Both the position numbers and the translations under genes were made by a program. Below the pieces are notes generated by a model. The model was given only the letters and a program-made list of their open reading frames with translations, did not search any database and was not told the DNA's origin. A stretch of DNA of 54,189 nt from NCBI GenBank assembly GCA_002238415.1, contig MPMI01000040.1, positions 1 through 54,189 of the forward strand. The letters run 5' to 3'. This DNA is from Desulfurellaceae bacterium bin18. GTDB lineage: Bacteria; Desulfobacterota; Binatia; Bin18. Shown piece by piece: positions 44,438 to 53,134 of this stretch; the first letter of the stretch is position 1; each line of letters starts with the position of its first letter.

Positions 44438-45574
44438 TCATTCAAGCGCCTGCTGCAAGTCGGCGATCAAATCAGCCGGATGTTCCAGACCAATCGACAC
44501 ACGCAGTAAGTTCGCCGGCGTGCTCGAGCTTTCTTCTATTGATGCGCGGTGTTCAATCAAGCTATGGGTGCCGCCGAAGCTGGTCGCGCTCGTGAAAAGC
44601 TTTAGCCGATTCACCAACTCGATTGCTGCCTGCCGCCCGCCTTTGACTAAAATCGACATTAAGCCACTGCCAACGCGCATCTGGCGCAGTGCTAGCTCGT
44701 ATTGTGGGTGGCTGGGATGATGGGGATAGAAGACACCTTCGATTTTGGGATGCGCCGCCAAATAACGGGCGATTTGCAACGCATTCTCACTATGGGCGCG
44801 GACGCGATAGGACAGGCTCTGCAAACCGCGCGCTGCCAGCCAGCTATTCATCGGCGACAAGACCCCTCCGCCGATTCTCACCAACCTCATGATACGCTCT
44901 GCAAATTCGTCTTCTTTGGCGAAGATGATGACGCCGCCCAATACATCGTGGTGCCCGCCGATGTACTTGGTCAAGGAAATGACGACGATGTCGGCGCCAA
45001 GCTCAATCGGATTCTGCGCGACCGGAGTAGCAACAGTGTTATCAACCAAAAGCCTGGCGCCGCTCTCATGCGCGATATCGGCAATGGATCTGATATCGGC
45101 CAGCCTGATCATCGGATTGGTAGGTGACTCGAGAATGACCAGTTTGGTTTTCGGACGCATGGCAGCGCGCGCCGCGTTGACATCGCTCATATCGACATAC
45201 GTGGTCTCCAAACCCCAGGGCGCGAAAAATTCATTGAGCTGAACACGGACGCCAAAGTACATATCGTCACTCGATACGATGTGATCCCCCGGTCTCAGTG
45301 CTTGAAATATGGTGAGCATGGCTGCCGATCCACTTGAGACGGCATGAGCTACGGTCCCGCCTTCGAGCTTGGCGAGCGTCGCTTCCAGCGCAGCGCGATT
45401 GGGATTCTGGTAACGGGTATAGACCAATTCGTCTGGATCATGCCCTTGCCCGGTCGTCTCGTATTCGAATGTGGTGCTGAGCACGATAGGCGGCACGATA
45501 GCGCCGCTTGTGGGATCGATCATCGCATTGTGAACCGCCTTGGTTTCCGGTCGAAGGCTCATGTTGTTTCCCAT
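44438..45574 (-). CDS. Cys/Met-metabolism PLP-dependent enzyme (cystathionine gamma-synthase-like)
   Basis: PLP enzyme acting on sulfur amino acids or related gamma-substituted substrates. Roughly 380 residues; the Schiff-base lysine lies in SLTKYIGGHHDVLGG, preceded by LLVDNTVATP and YTRYQNPNRAALEATLAKLEGG. The C-terminal half has SFGGTHSLIEHRA. The family includes cystathionine gamma-synthase, beta-lyase and gamma-lyase; the sequence alone does not separate them. The start is ambiguous: ATG at 45574 with AGGGG 6 nt upstream is chosen, while 45562 (MSLRPET) is also possible. Confidence 0.88.
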   Translation of the reverse strand: MGNNMSLRPETKAVHNAMIDPTSGAIVPPIVLSTTFEYETTGQGHDPDELVYTRYQNPNRAALEATLAKLEGGTVAHAVSSGSAAMLTIFQALRPGDHIVSSDDMYFGVRVQLNEFFAPWGLETTYVDMSDVNAARAAMRPKTKLVILESPTNPMIRLADIRSIADIAHESGARLLVDNTVATPVAQNPIELGADIVVISLTKYIGGHHDVLGGVIIFAKEDEFAERIMRLVRIGGGVLSPMNSWLAARGLQSLSYRVRAHSENALQIARYLAAHPKIEGVFYPHHPSHPQYELALRQMRVGSGLMSILVKGGRQAAIELVNRLKLFTSATSFGGTHSLIEHRASIEESSSTPANLLRVSIGLEHPADLIADLQQALE

Positions 45575-45823
45575 CCTCATCCCCTGAATTGACGCAATCA
45601 TACCGGCTCAGCTCTGCCGCTGCCAAGTACAGACGAGCTGAGAATAAGCCCGGAATTCGAGGCAATCCTCCGGAATGAGTGTAAACTGCAATCGTGAGAC
45701 ATAATCTGCTTCCGCTTTGTCCAGCCAGTCAGGCGGGCGCGCAGGCTCTCCCTTGATCTCAGGCTATAAAGCTGGAGAATGAACACCAGTCCGTAACAGC
45801 CCCAGGCAGAAAGGATGCCACCC

Positions 45824-46978
45824 ATGCCCGAACTCGACCCGGAACAACAACAAATCCTGTCCACACTCAACCGTTTCGTAGAGCGTGAGGTCAAGCCGGT
45901 CGCCAGCGAAATGGAGCATCGTGACGAATACCCGCACGCCCTGGTCGAGCGGATGAAAGAGCTGGGTTTATTCGGCGCGATTATCCCAACCGAGTATGGC
46001 GGCATGGGGCTGTCCTTTACCACCTACGCCATGATTATCGAAGAAATCTGTCGTGGTTGGATGAGCCTGACCGGTGTCCTGAACTCCCACCTGCTGTTCG
46101 CTCACATTCTGGCTCTGTTCGGAACAGAAGAACAAAAACAGCGTCTCCTGCCAGCTATGGCCACCGGCGAGAAACGCGGCGGTCTTGCCCTGACCGAGCC
46201 GCATGCCGGGAGTGATGTGCAGCGGATTCGGACGACGGCCAAAAAGCAGGGCGACAGCTATCTGATCAACGGCTCTAAAATGTTCATCACCAATGCGCGG
46301 CATGGCAATATTCTGGCTGTTGCCGCCAAGACGAACCCCGACGCCGAGCCCGCCTATTCCGGCATCAGCCTGTTTGCTGCCGAGAAAGGCGCTCCGGGAC
46401 TCACCGTCAGCCGGGACATCAAGAAGCTCGGGTATAAAGGCCTGGATACGTGTGAACTGGCCTTTGAGGACTTTCCGACACCAGCCGCCTCGCTGATCGG
46501 CGGCGAAGAGGGCCTGGGCTTCAAGCAAGTCATGGGCGGCTTGGAAGTGGGCCGGATCAATGTTGCGGCCCGGGCGGTCGGCGTGGCTCAAGCCGCCTTT
46601 GAGGAAGCCATTCGCTATTCCCAGCAGCGCGAAACCTTTGGCAAACCAATCTGTGAACATCAGGCCATTCAGCTCAAGCTGGCTGACATGGCCACCAAGG
46701 TCGAAGCCTCCCGCTTACTGGTCCGCCAAGCGGCCGAGAAGAAAGACCGAGGCGAGCGGTGTGACCTGGAAGCCGGCATGGCAAAATTGTTTGCGTCTGA
46801 GGCGTGTGAAGAAGTCGCCCTGGAAGCGATGCGCGTGCTGGGCGGGTATGGCTACACCCAGGAGTTTCCGGTTGAGCGTTTTTATCGAGACGCGCCCCTC
46901 ATGATTATTGGGGAAGGCACGAGCGAGATTCAGAAACTGGTGATCGCCCGCAACCTCCTGAAAAAATATCGAATATAG
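45824..46978 (+). CDS. acyl-CoA dehydrogenase
   Basis: FAD enzyme that introduces an alpha-beta double bond in acyl-CoA, 384 residues. Seen are the signature ALTEPHAGSDV, the flavin region FITNARHG, MGGLEVGRINVAARAVG, and the C-terminal RVLGGYGYTQEFPVERFYRDAP and IIGEGTSEIQKLVIARNLL, with the catalytic base at the Glu of GEGTSE. Of two ATGs, 45824 is preferred (AAAGG 9 nt upstream); 45815 lies directly on the AAAGG. It is monocistronic. The chain-length preference is unknown. Confidence 0.93.
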   Translation: MPELDPEQQQILSTLNRFVEREVKPVASEMEHRDEYPHALVERMKELGLFGAIIPTEYGGMGLSFTTYAMIIEEICRGWMSLTGVLNSHLLFAHILALFGTEEQKQRLLPAMATGEKRGGLALTEPHAGSDVQRIRTTAKKQGDSYLINGSKMFITNARHGNILAVAAKTNPDAEPAYSGISLFAAEKGAPGLTVSRDIKKLGYKGLDTCELAFEDFPTPAASLIGGEEGLGFKQVMGGLEVGRINVAARAVGVAQAAFEEAIRYSQQRETFGKPICEHQAIQLKLADMATKVEASRLLVRQAAEKKDRGERCDLEAGMAKLFASEACEEVALEAMRVLGGYGYTQEFPVERFYRDAPLMIIGEGTSEIQKLVIARNLLKKYRI

Positions 46979-47233
46979 AGTCGCTGCGCAGAGCCGTCTT
47001 TGTTTCTCACGATTTTGTCACCTAGGTGCCACTCCCGGCCCATCTTATGGCTTGGAATATCCGTGTGTTTTGTGTATTGTAGGGAAAACACTCAGCTATT
47101 TGCATTGTTCGCTATGGTTTTCTACCAACACAGGTCGGGCTCACTCACCGACCCTTCCCTCTAACCGAACGCTACATTCTTGTGTTGAATTGAGCAGACT
47201 TCTCGGAGCAGTGCACCGAGTCGGGAGAAGAAC
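46979..47233 (+). other. 255-bp intergenic region before fusA
   Basis: No gene is recognised. The sequence is A+T-richer than its neighbours and must hold the fusA promoter; no convincing -35/-10 pair was found by eye. No terminator hairpin was seen after the acyl-CoA dehydrogenase. Confidence 0.4.
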
Positions 47234-49306
47234 ATGTCTACCACCTTAGAAAAGACTCGAAACATCGGCATCGTTGCTCACGTTGACAGCGGCAAGACCA
47301 CCGTGAGCGAACGCGTCCTGTACTATACGGGGCTCTCGCACAAGATCGGCGAGGTGCACGAAGGGACGGCCGTCACCGACTGGATGCCTCAGGAACGTGA
47401 GCGCGGCATCACCATTACGGCGGCAGCCATTACCTGCGACTGGAATGACCATCAGATCAATATCATTGATACGCCCGGCCATGTGGATTTTACCACTGAG
47501 GTTGAGCGCAGCCTGCGTGTGCTGGATGGCGCTATCGTCGTCTTCTGTGGCGTTGGCGGTGTCGAACCACAGTCGGAAACCGTGTGGCGCCAGGCAGACA
47601 AATACGGCGTGCCCCGCATTGTCTTTATCAATAAACTGGACCGTATCGGCGCCGATTTTCACAGTGTGGTCGATCAAATCAAGAACCGGCTGGGAGCGCC
47701 GCCGTTGATTCTCCAACTGCCGATCGGCACCGAAGATGCAATGACAGGTGTGGTTGATCTGGTTCAGCAGAAGGCCCTCGTCTGGGAGGAAGATACGCTT
47801 GGGGCGCGGTTTCATGAAGAGGAGATTCCGCCAGAACTCCAGGCGGAGGCGGCGAAATTCTCTGAGTTACTGGTTGAAAGCGTAGCCGATGCCGATGACG
47901 CGTTATTGGAGAAGTATCTTGGCGGCGAAGCCCTCACGCCAGAAGAAGTCACGGCTGCGGTCCGCGTCAAGACGCAGTCGCTCGATGTCTTCCCGGTCCT
48001 GTGTGGAACCGCGCTACGCAACAAGGGTATTCAGCCGCTATTGGATGCCGTGGTCGACTATCTCCCGCCACCGGTCCGACCGGTGACCGGACAAACGCTT
48101 GCCGGAAAAGAACGCACCTGGCAGGTCACGGATGACATCCTGACCGGCTTGGCTTTCAAAACCATGCATGACCCCTACTCCGGACAACTGACCTTTGTCC
48201 GCCTGTATAGTGGCGACCTGAAAACCGGCTCTTCGATTTTTAACCCACGCACCGAACGCAGCGAGCGTATTGGCCGCCTGGTCCGTATGCACGCCAATAA
48301 GAAAGAAGACCTGGAGAGTGCCTCGGCCGGAGACATCATCGCTATCGTCGGCCTAAAGAACTTTACGACCGGCGACACCATCGCGGTCAAGCAGCATCCC
48401 GTTTTGCTCGAATCGATTTCATTCAAAGAACCGGTGATCTCGGTCGCGATTGAGCCCAAAACCAAGATCGATTCCGAAAAGCTGGGGCTCGCCCTCCAAC
48501 GCCTGTCCTCGGAGGACCCGACCCTGGTCATTCAAACCAACGCCGAGACCGGCCAAACGATTCTGTCCGGCATGGGGGAGCTCCACCTCGAAGTGATTTT
48601 GGACCGGCTGATGCGGGAGTTTAAGGTCGAAGTCAACACTGGCGCACCGCAGGTCTCCTATCGAGAAACCATTACCCGAGGCGCAGAAGCCGAAGGGCGC
48701 TATGTGCGACAAACGGGTGGTCGAGGCCAGTTTGGCCACGTTTTTCTCAAGATCGAGCCCAATGACAACGAGGGCCTGGTCTTTGTCAACGCAATTAAAG
48801 GCGGCGCTATTCCCCGAGAATATATCAACTCGGTCGAGAAAGGCGTGCGGGAAGCCGCAGAGAACGGGGTGACCTACGGCTATCCCCTACTCAACACGAC
48901 CGTCACCCTGTATGACGGCAACTATCATGATGTGGACTCATCAGAGCTGGCCTTTCACATGGCGGGCTCCATGGGATTCAAAGCCGCCGTGAATAAAGCC
49001 AAGCCCGTTTTGTTGGAACCCATGATGGAGGTCGAAGTGGTCGTGCCCGAAGACTATATGGGAACGGCCATGGGAGACTTGCAGTCACGCCGCGGCAAAG
49101 TGACCGAACTGGGCGAGCGTGCCGGAGGCCAGCGCACGGTCACCGCCCACGTCCCGCTGGCGACGATGTTCGGCTATGCCACAACCATTCGGTCACTCAC
49201 CCAGGGGCGGGCGACCTACACCATGGAGTTCGATCACTACGATAAGGTTCCGGCCAACGTCATAGACGAGGCGCTGGGTCGCACCAAGGAGCTTGAGGTC
49301 GGGTAA
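47234..49306 (+). CDS. fusA: elongation factor G
   Basis: GTPase that moves tRNA and mRNA through the ribosome, 690 residues. G1 is AHVDSGKTT (the usual form is AHIDAGKTT), switch II and G3 are [11 protein letters not shown] and [11 protein letters not shown], and G4 is INKLDR. Domains II to V follow, with [11 protein letters not shown] and the C-terminal [12 protein letters not shown]. It is not beside rpsL, rpsG or tuf, so it may be a second EF-G-like paralogue or the only copy in an unusual location. ATG follows GGGAGAAG by a few nt; a terminator follows. Confidence 0.94.
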   Translation: MSTTLEKTRNIGIVAHVDSGKTTVSERVLYYTGLSHKIGEVHEGTAVTDWMPQERERGITITAAAITCDWNDHQINIIDTPGHVDFTTEVERSLRVLDGAIVVFCGVGGVEPQSETVWRQADKYGVPRIVFINKLDRIGADFHSVVDQIKNRLGAPPLILQLPIGTEDAMTGVVDLVQQKALVWEEDTLGARFHEEEIPPELQAEAAKFSELLVESVADADDALLEKYLGGEALTPEEVTAAVRVKTQSLDVFPVLCGTALRNKGIQPLLDAVVDYLPPPVRPVTGQTLAGKERTWQVTDDILTGLAFKTMHDPYSGQLTFVRLYSGDLKTGSSIFNPRTERSERIGRLVRMHANKKEDLESASAGDIIAIVGLKNFTTGDTIAVKQHPVLLESISFKEPVISVAIEPKTKIDSEKLGLALQRLSSEDPTLVIQTNAETGQTILSGMGELHLEVILDRLMREFKVEVNTGAPQVSYRETITRGAEAEGRYVRQTGGRGQFGHVFLKIEPNDNEGLVFVNAIKGGAIPREYINSVEKGVREAAENGVTYGYPLLNTTVTLYDGNYHDVDSSELAFHMAGSMGFKAAVNKAKPVLLEPMMEVEVVVPEDYMGTAMGDLQSRRGKVTELGERAGGQRTVTAHVPLATMFGYATTIRSLTQGRATYTMEFDHYDKVPANVIDEALGRTKELEVG

Positions 49307-49334
49307 AAGAAACCCACCCCGCCGCTACGCGGCA

Positions 49335-49360
49335 CCCCTCCAAGGAGGGGATTATTTTGT
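49335..49360 (+). terminator. intrinsic terminator after fusA
   Basis: CCCCTCC (49335-49341) and GGAGGGG (49344-49350) form a tight stem, followed by ATTATTTTGT. It lies 29 bp after the fusA stop. Confidence 0.7.
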
Positions 49361-49412
49361 TGCTCCCGTCCTCTCCGTGGATAATCTTGTACCCCATCCC
49401 GCCTCCACAGTG

Positions 49413-49441
49413 TTGCGGGATGATAACCCTTCGCCTACAAT
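49413..49441 (+). promoter_or_regulatory. promoter of tRNA-Leu
   Basis: TTGCGG at 49413-49418 and TACAAT at 49436-49441 with a 17-bp spacer. The tRNA begins 11 bp after the -10, so the transcript starts very near the mature 5' end. Confidence 0.65.
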
Positions 49442-49451
49442 CTGCCCGCGT

Positions 49452-49536
49452 GCCGGAGTGGTGGAACTGGTAGACACATGGGACTTAAAATCCCATGGGG
49501 CTTTGCCCCGTGCGGGTTCGAGCCCCGCCTCCGGCA
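49452..49536 (+). tRNA. tRNA-Leu (anticodon UAA)
   Basis: The 85 nt fold as a class II tRNA: acceptor GCCGGAG/CTCCGGC, D-arm, anticodon stem TGGGA/TCCCA around loop CTTAAAA with anticodon TAA at 49486-49488, a long variable arm (GGGGC/GCCCC), T-arm with GGTTCGAGC, discriminator A. The 3' CCA is not encoded. It is a single gene between fusA and the nuclease gene. Confidence 0.95.
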
Positions 49537-49552
49537 CTGCAAACAGGAGTCA

Positions 49553-50539
49553 TTAGAGGCACTCTTCAAGCCTTGCCCCGCGTCGCCACTCACCCGGATC
49601 GATAAATTCTCCAGCGTGGATACCCCGCTGTTCCACACTCGCTATCTCTTCGTGTGGCATATAGGCGTCGGAGAAATAGGCCACAGCGTGTCCGTTTGCG
49701 ACCAGCCAGCCGTTCAGATCCGTTCCGTCGCTGCTAAAGCAGACACCAAGCGCCCGGCCGTACCTGTCCAGGTCAGGTTCGAGGTAGCAGGAGACCCTGT
49801 TGTCGGCCCCAATCTTCTCCTTGAGCGCCTCCGTTGCATCTTGGCCACACGGGTAGCACATGCCATCCGCGTTGAGGCAGAGTTGCTGCTGCGGCCAAGT
49901 TTCTGGCGCGTCGATACCAACCAACCGTATGCGTTCCTCGCAGAGTGTGAGCGTGTCGGCATCAATGATTCTTGCCTCTTCGATGACGATCTCTTCCTCA
50001 CAGATGAGGGGTCTGGGGCCGTCCTCAGCATTCCCTGGTTCCCGGGCAATAATGACAAAATTCTGTTGAGCCTCTTGCCACTGGACCTGTACGGCGGTCT
50101 TTACATTGGGGAAGCCGGGCAAGGTGAATGTTCCGCCGACACCACGTAAAAACTCTTCCTCCTCCCCTTCCCCCACAGTGGTTACGGTCACGGTGGTCCG
50201 ACCAAACTCCACACCGTCTACCTGAGCCACGACCGTATGCTCTCCCTCACCGAGCAGATTCCAGTTGAACAAGAGTCCGAAACCGTTGTTGATATCGCCA
50301 CATTCTTTTTGCGTATCCGTCCGCCGGGTGCCGTAGCCCACCCGCCATCTATCGGCCTCATTTTCGTTGAAAACAATCTCAATCCTCCCGACCTCACACA
50401 CCCAACCGGAAATCACCCCAACGCCGCTCTGATACGACCCTGGCCCCGGATTCTCCAGCACTCCTTTGCCTTGTGCCCATACAATGTGAGAGGAAAAGAC
50501 AGACAGGAGGGACAGCACAGCAACAGAGAATACACTCAC
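49553..50539 (-). CDS. secreted thermonuclease-like protein with N-terminal beta domain
   Basis: A 328-residue exported protein. A signal peptide (SVFSVAVLSLLSVFSSHIVWA) is followed by an N-terminal module (about 27-180) with ENPGPGSYQSGVGVISGWVC, a GTRRTDT segment, CGDINNGFGLLFNWNLLGEGEH in parts and WQEAQQNFVI, reading like an all-beta, Ig-like domain. The C-terminal part is a staphylococcal-nuclease-type domain: ARIIDADTLTL, IRLVGIDAPE, DRYGRALG and LNGWLVANGHAVAYF, with the catalytic Arg/Asp positions recognisable. It probably degrades extracellular or periplasmic nucleic acid. It converges with the tRNA gene, and an LLM-class gene follows downstream on the same strand after 42 bp upstream of its end. 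Confidence 0.83.
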   Translation of the reverse strand: MSVFSVAVLSLLSVFSSHIVWAQGKGVLENPGPGSYQSGVGVISGWVCEVGRIEIVFNENEADRWRVGYGTRRTDTQKECGDINNGFGLLFNWNLLGEGEHTVVAQVDGVEFGRTTVTVTTVGEGEEEEFLRGVGGTFTLPGFPNVKTAVQVQWQEAQQNFVIIAREPGNAEDGPRPLICEEEIVIEEARIIDADTLTLCEERIRLVGIDAPETWPQQQLCLNADGMCYPCGQDATEALKEKIGADNRVSCYLEPDLDRYGRALGVCFSSDGTDLNGWLVANGHAVAYFSDAYMPHEEIASVEQRGIHAGEFIDPGEWRRGARLEECL

Positions 50540-50581
50540 CCAGTCGCCTCAACTTTCCCTCTCGTTTATGGCACAGCCCGT

Positions 50582-51661
50582 CTAGTATTTCGCGATCACC
50601 TGTTCGGCAAAATCCTTGTAGACTTCGCGGCTTGTTTTGAGCGGTGGCAAAAGAGAAATCTCTCGGAGTCCGGCCTGCTCCGCCTGACGGATAGCCGCAA
50701 TCAGTTCATCCGGCTCACCGACCATGCACGACCCCTTGATCGTTTTCGGCGTGATGAATTTGCGCTCCTCAGGGACATGATAAGTGCAGTGTCCATCATG
50801 AATCTGAAGGTAACGCTTGGCCTGAGACGTTTCCATGTTCTCGACCTGATCCCGGTACTCTTCCCAGACATCCTGGAACGCTTCGGGCACAGTGCTCTCA
50901 TCCCCGGTTTGTTCGTAAATTTCATATACAAAATGCAGGGCACAGGTGACCCAGGAGCCACACGCTTCAATCACCCGGTCCGAGGTTAAATCTTCTCCCG
51001 GTTTCAATACGACCGCAGTGGTCAGGGCCGTGGTATGAAAATTCTCGGGCAAGGTCCGCCCGGCTCGCTCGGCCCCGGCCTGTACCCGGCCGACGTTCGC
51101 CTGCAAGACCTCACCCTGTTCATTAAACAGCGAAACCAGTCCATCGCCAAACTCTCCCGCGGTTCGCAAAGCCAGCGGTCCATTAGCCGCAACATAGATG
51201 GGAATCGGCTGTTCCAGGTCAATGAATTTCAGATCCTGGTGCAGGAACTTGATCGTCCGCGTCGTTCCATTCAGGGTATATTCGACCTCGCCCCCGCGCA
51301 GCAGCGTGCGGACCACGCGCAGGTATTCGCGAAAATCTCTGACCTTCATAGGCTGCATGCCCATGACCCGCATGGCCGTGTGACCGGTCCCAACACCAAG
51401 AAAGGTCCGGCCAGGGGCAAGGCGGTTAATCGAGGCAATGGAGTGCGCCGTCACCGGGGCAATCCGCGTCCCCGGAATAGCGACCCCGGTGCCGATACGA
51501 AGGCGCGAGGTGTGCTGAGCGGCCAGCGCCAGGGTGGCATAACAGTCCGACCAGATCATCTGGGAGTCGGGCACCCAGGCCGCGTCAAAGCCTAAATTCT
51601 CAACATAGGGAAAGATTTCCCAGTTATCGATTTTGGTATGGGCCGTAATACTGAATTGCAC
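50582..51661 (-). CDS. LLM class flavin-dependent oxidoreductase
   Basis: Luciferase-like monooxygenase-fold enzyme using FMN or F420, 359 residues. Start is GTG at 51659-51661, because AGGAGG lies 6 nt upstream and conservation begins there (VQFSITAHTKIDNWEIFPYV); there is no suitable ATG. Typical segments are LGFDAAWVPDSQMIW, SRLRIGTGVAIPGTRIAPVTAH in pieces, GRTFLGVGTGHTA, IPIYVAANGPLALRTAGEFGDG and VGEPDELIAAIRQAEQAG. The substrate is unknown. An upstream 198-bp region separates it from the divergent lipoprotein gene. Confidence 0.9.
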   Translation of the reverse strand: MQFSITAHTKIDNWEIFPYVENLGFDAAWVPDSQMIWSDCYATLALAAQHTSRLRIGTGVAIPGTRIAPVTAHSIASINRLAPGRTFLGVGTGHTAMRVMGMQPMKVRDFREYLRVVRTLLRGGEVEYTLNGTTRTIKFLHQDLKFIDLEQPIPIYVAANGPLALRTAGEFGDGLVSLFNEQGEVLQANVGRVQAGAERAGRTLPENFHTTALTTAVVLKPGEDLTSDRVIEACGSWVTCALHFVYEIYEQTGDESTVPEAFQDVWEEYRDQVENMETSQAKRYLQIHDGHCTYHVPEERKFITPKTIKGSCMVGEPDELIAAIRQAEQAGLREISLLPPLKTSREVYKDFAEQVIAKY

Positions 51662-51859
51662 CTTATTCCTCCTCGTCAGTGAATTACCACCGCATGTCTG
51701 TATCATTCGCTCCGGGCAACCGCAATTTCTCCGACTCACCCTTTTCTCGCCACCTTTGACTCGCCTTGCTTCCCACTTTAAGCTGGGAACGAGTCTGTGG
51801 GCGGTCAGCCGACATCCGAACGGATGGAACGGCTGCGGCAGGTTATACTTCATAGAGCT

Positions 51860-53113
51860 ATGTTACGTCGCTATCCTGACACGACCAGAGAACTTTCTGT
51901 CAGCCCGATTTTCTGGCTCTGCGTGGTCGGAGCCGGCCTGCTCATCGCCGGTTGTCAGGCGAGGCGCCCCCCCCCGTTCATTAATGATGAGCCCGCACGA
52001 GTTGCCGTTCAGTCAGCCCCACCGTCCACACCACAGAAAAAAGCAGCAGAAGTGGGCGATCCAGAGGCAGAACTGGCGTGGGATTTTTTAGCCCGCGTCG
52101 ATGAGATGGGCCTCATCTCTCCACATCCTCCGGCGGCCGAGTCCGCTCCGCCCGAACTACCGCCCGCTCAGCCGGATGAACCCCTGCCGCCCCTCCCGGC
52201 GCTTGGTCCAGCCCAAGAAGGAGAATCCTCGGGCTGGCTCACGTGGGTACCGGGTTTGTCTGCCGACGAGTCAGGCCCAAACGGCAGTGCGCAGTACCGG
52301 ACCGAGCAGGACCTCCTCAAGGTTGTCGCCGAGTTTCAGCGCGTGGCGACAAAAGACACCTACCGCTTTCCGCTTCCCAAAGATGTCACTGGGGCTAATG
52401 TCCATAAAGCCACACTCACCCGCATCAACGATTATGAAACCAAGCATCCCGGGGCCTACCCCGCCATTATCGCCTTCACTCGGGGTCGGGCGTATGAAGG
52501 GCTGCACGCCTATGAACGGGCCTTGGCCGAGTACCAACGCGTCGCCCAGGGTAAGAGCCGACTCAAACAAAAGGCAGGTCAAGCAGTCGAAGCGCTCACC
52601 GCCTTTCAGTCGCTCGCCCAACAGGTACCGACGGCCACAACCGCGGTGGAGTATGTGCAGGCGCTGGACGAACAGGCGCAACGCTGGAGGGACCTGGCTC
52701 AGCAGTATGACAACACGTCCTATGGTTCCCTGGCACAGGAAGAAGAAGAGCGGCTTGAGCGGGCGAAAGTCGCTTTCTTTATCCTCAACCGCTACCGGAT
52801 CGAGGATGGCAACGAGAGCGTTCTCTTGGCCTATCAACAGTTGCTTGATAAACACCGGGAGAGCAAAAACCGCTATCGGTATCGACTGGAGTTAGGTGAT
52901 TTCTACGTCACCCTCGCCCACGAATATACGGCCCAGAACGATCCGGAAAGTTTACGTTTTGATGCGGACATCTTTGAAACCCTCGGACGAGCCGCGCTCC
53001 AGCATTACGCCGCGGTTGCACAACAGGACGGCATTATGGAAAAACTTGAAGCCAAGGGCAAACTCGAAGCGCTTGAAGCCTATATGGCCAAGGTTGGACG
53101 TTTAGGCCGCTAA
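51860..53113 (+). CDS. lipoprotein with helical repeats
   Basis: A 417-residue exported lipoprotein. The signal sequence (SPIFWLCVVGAGLLIAGC) ends in the lipobox LIAGC; the following roughly 90 residues are Pro/Ala/Glu-rich, a likely linker, and then comes a helical domain with TPR-like pairs (FTRGRAYEGLHAYERALAEYQRVAQGK; YRLELGDFYVTLAHEYTAQND). The start is uncertain; ATG 51860 gives a normal-length signal peptide, but earlier ATGs exist. The role is unknown. A second exported gene follows after 21 bp, so both may build one envelope complex. Confidence 0.72.
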   Translation: MLRRYPDTTRELSVSPIFWLCVVGAGLLIAGCQARRPPPFINDEPARVAVQSAPPSTPQKKAAEVGDPEAELAWDFLARVDEMGLISPHPPAAESAPPELPPAQPDEPLPPLPALGPAQEGESSGWLTWVPGLSADESGPNGSAQYRTEQDLLKVVAEFQRVATKDTYRFPLPKDVTGANVHKATLTRINDYETKHPGAYPAIIAFTRGRAYEGLHAYERALAEYQRVAQGKSRLKQKAGQAVEALTAFQSLAQQVPTATTAVEYVQALDEQAQRWRDLAQQYDNTSYGSLAQEEEERLERAKVAFFILNRYRIEDGNESVLLAYQQLLDKHRESKNRYRYRLELGDFYVTLAHEYTAQNDPESLRFDADIFETLGRAALQHYAAVAQQDGIMEKLEAKGKLEALEAYMAKVGRLGR

Positions 53114-53134
53114 GCCGCCCACGAAGAAAACGAC

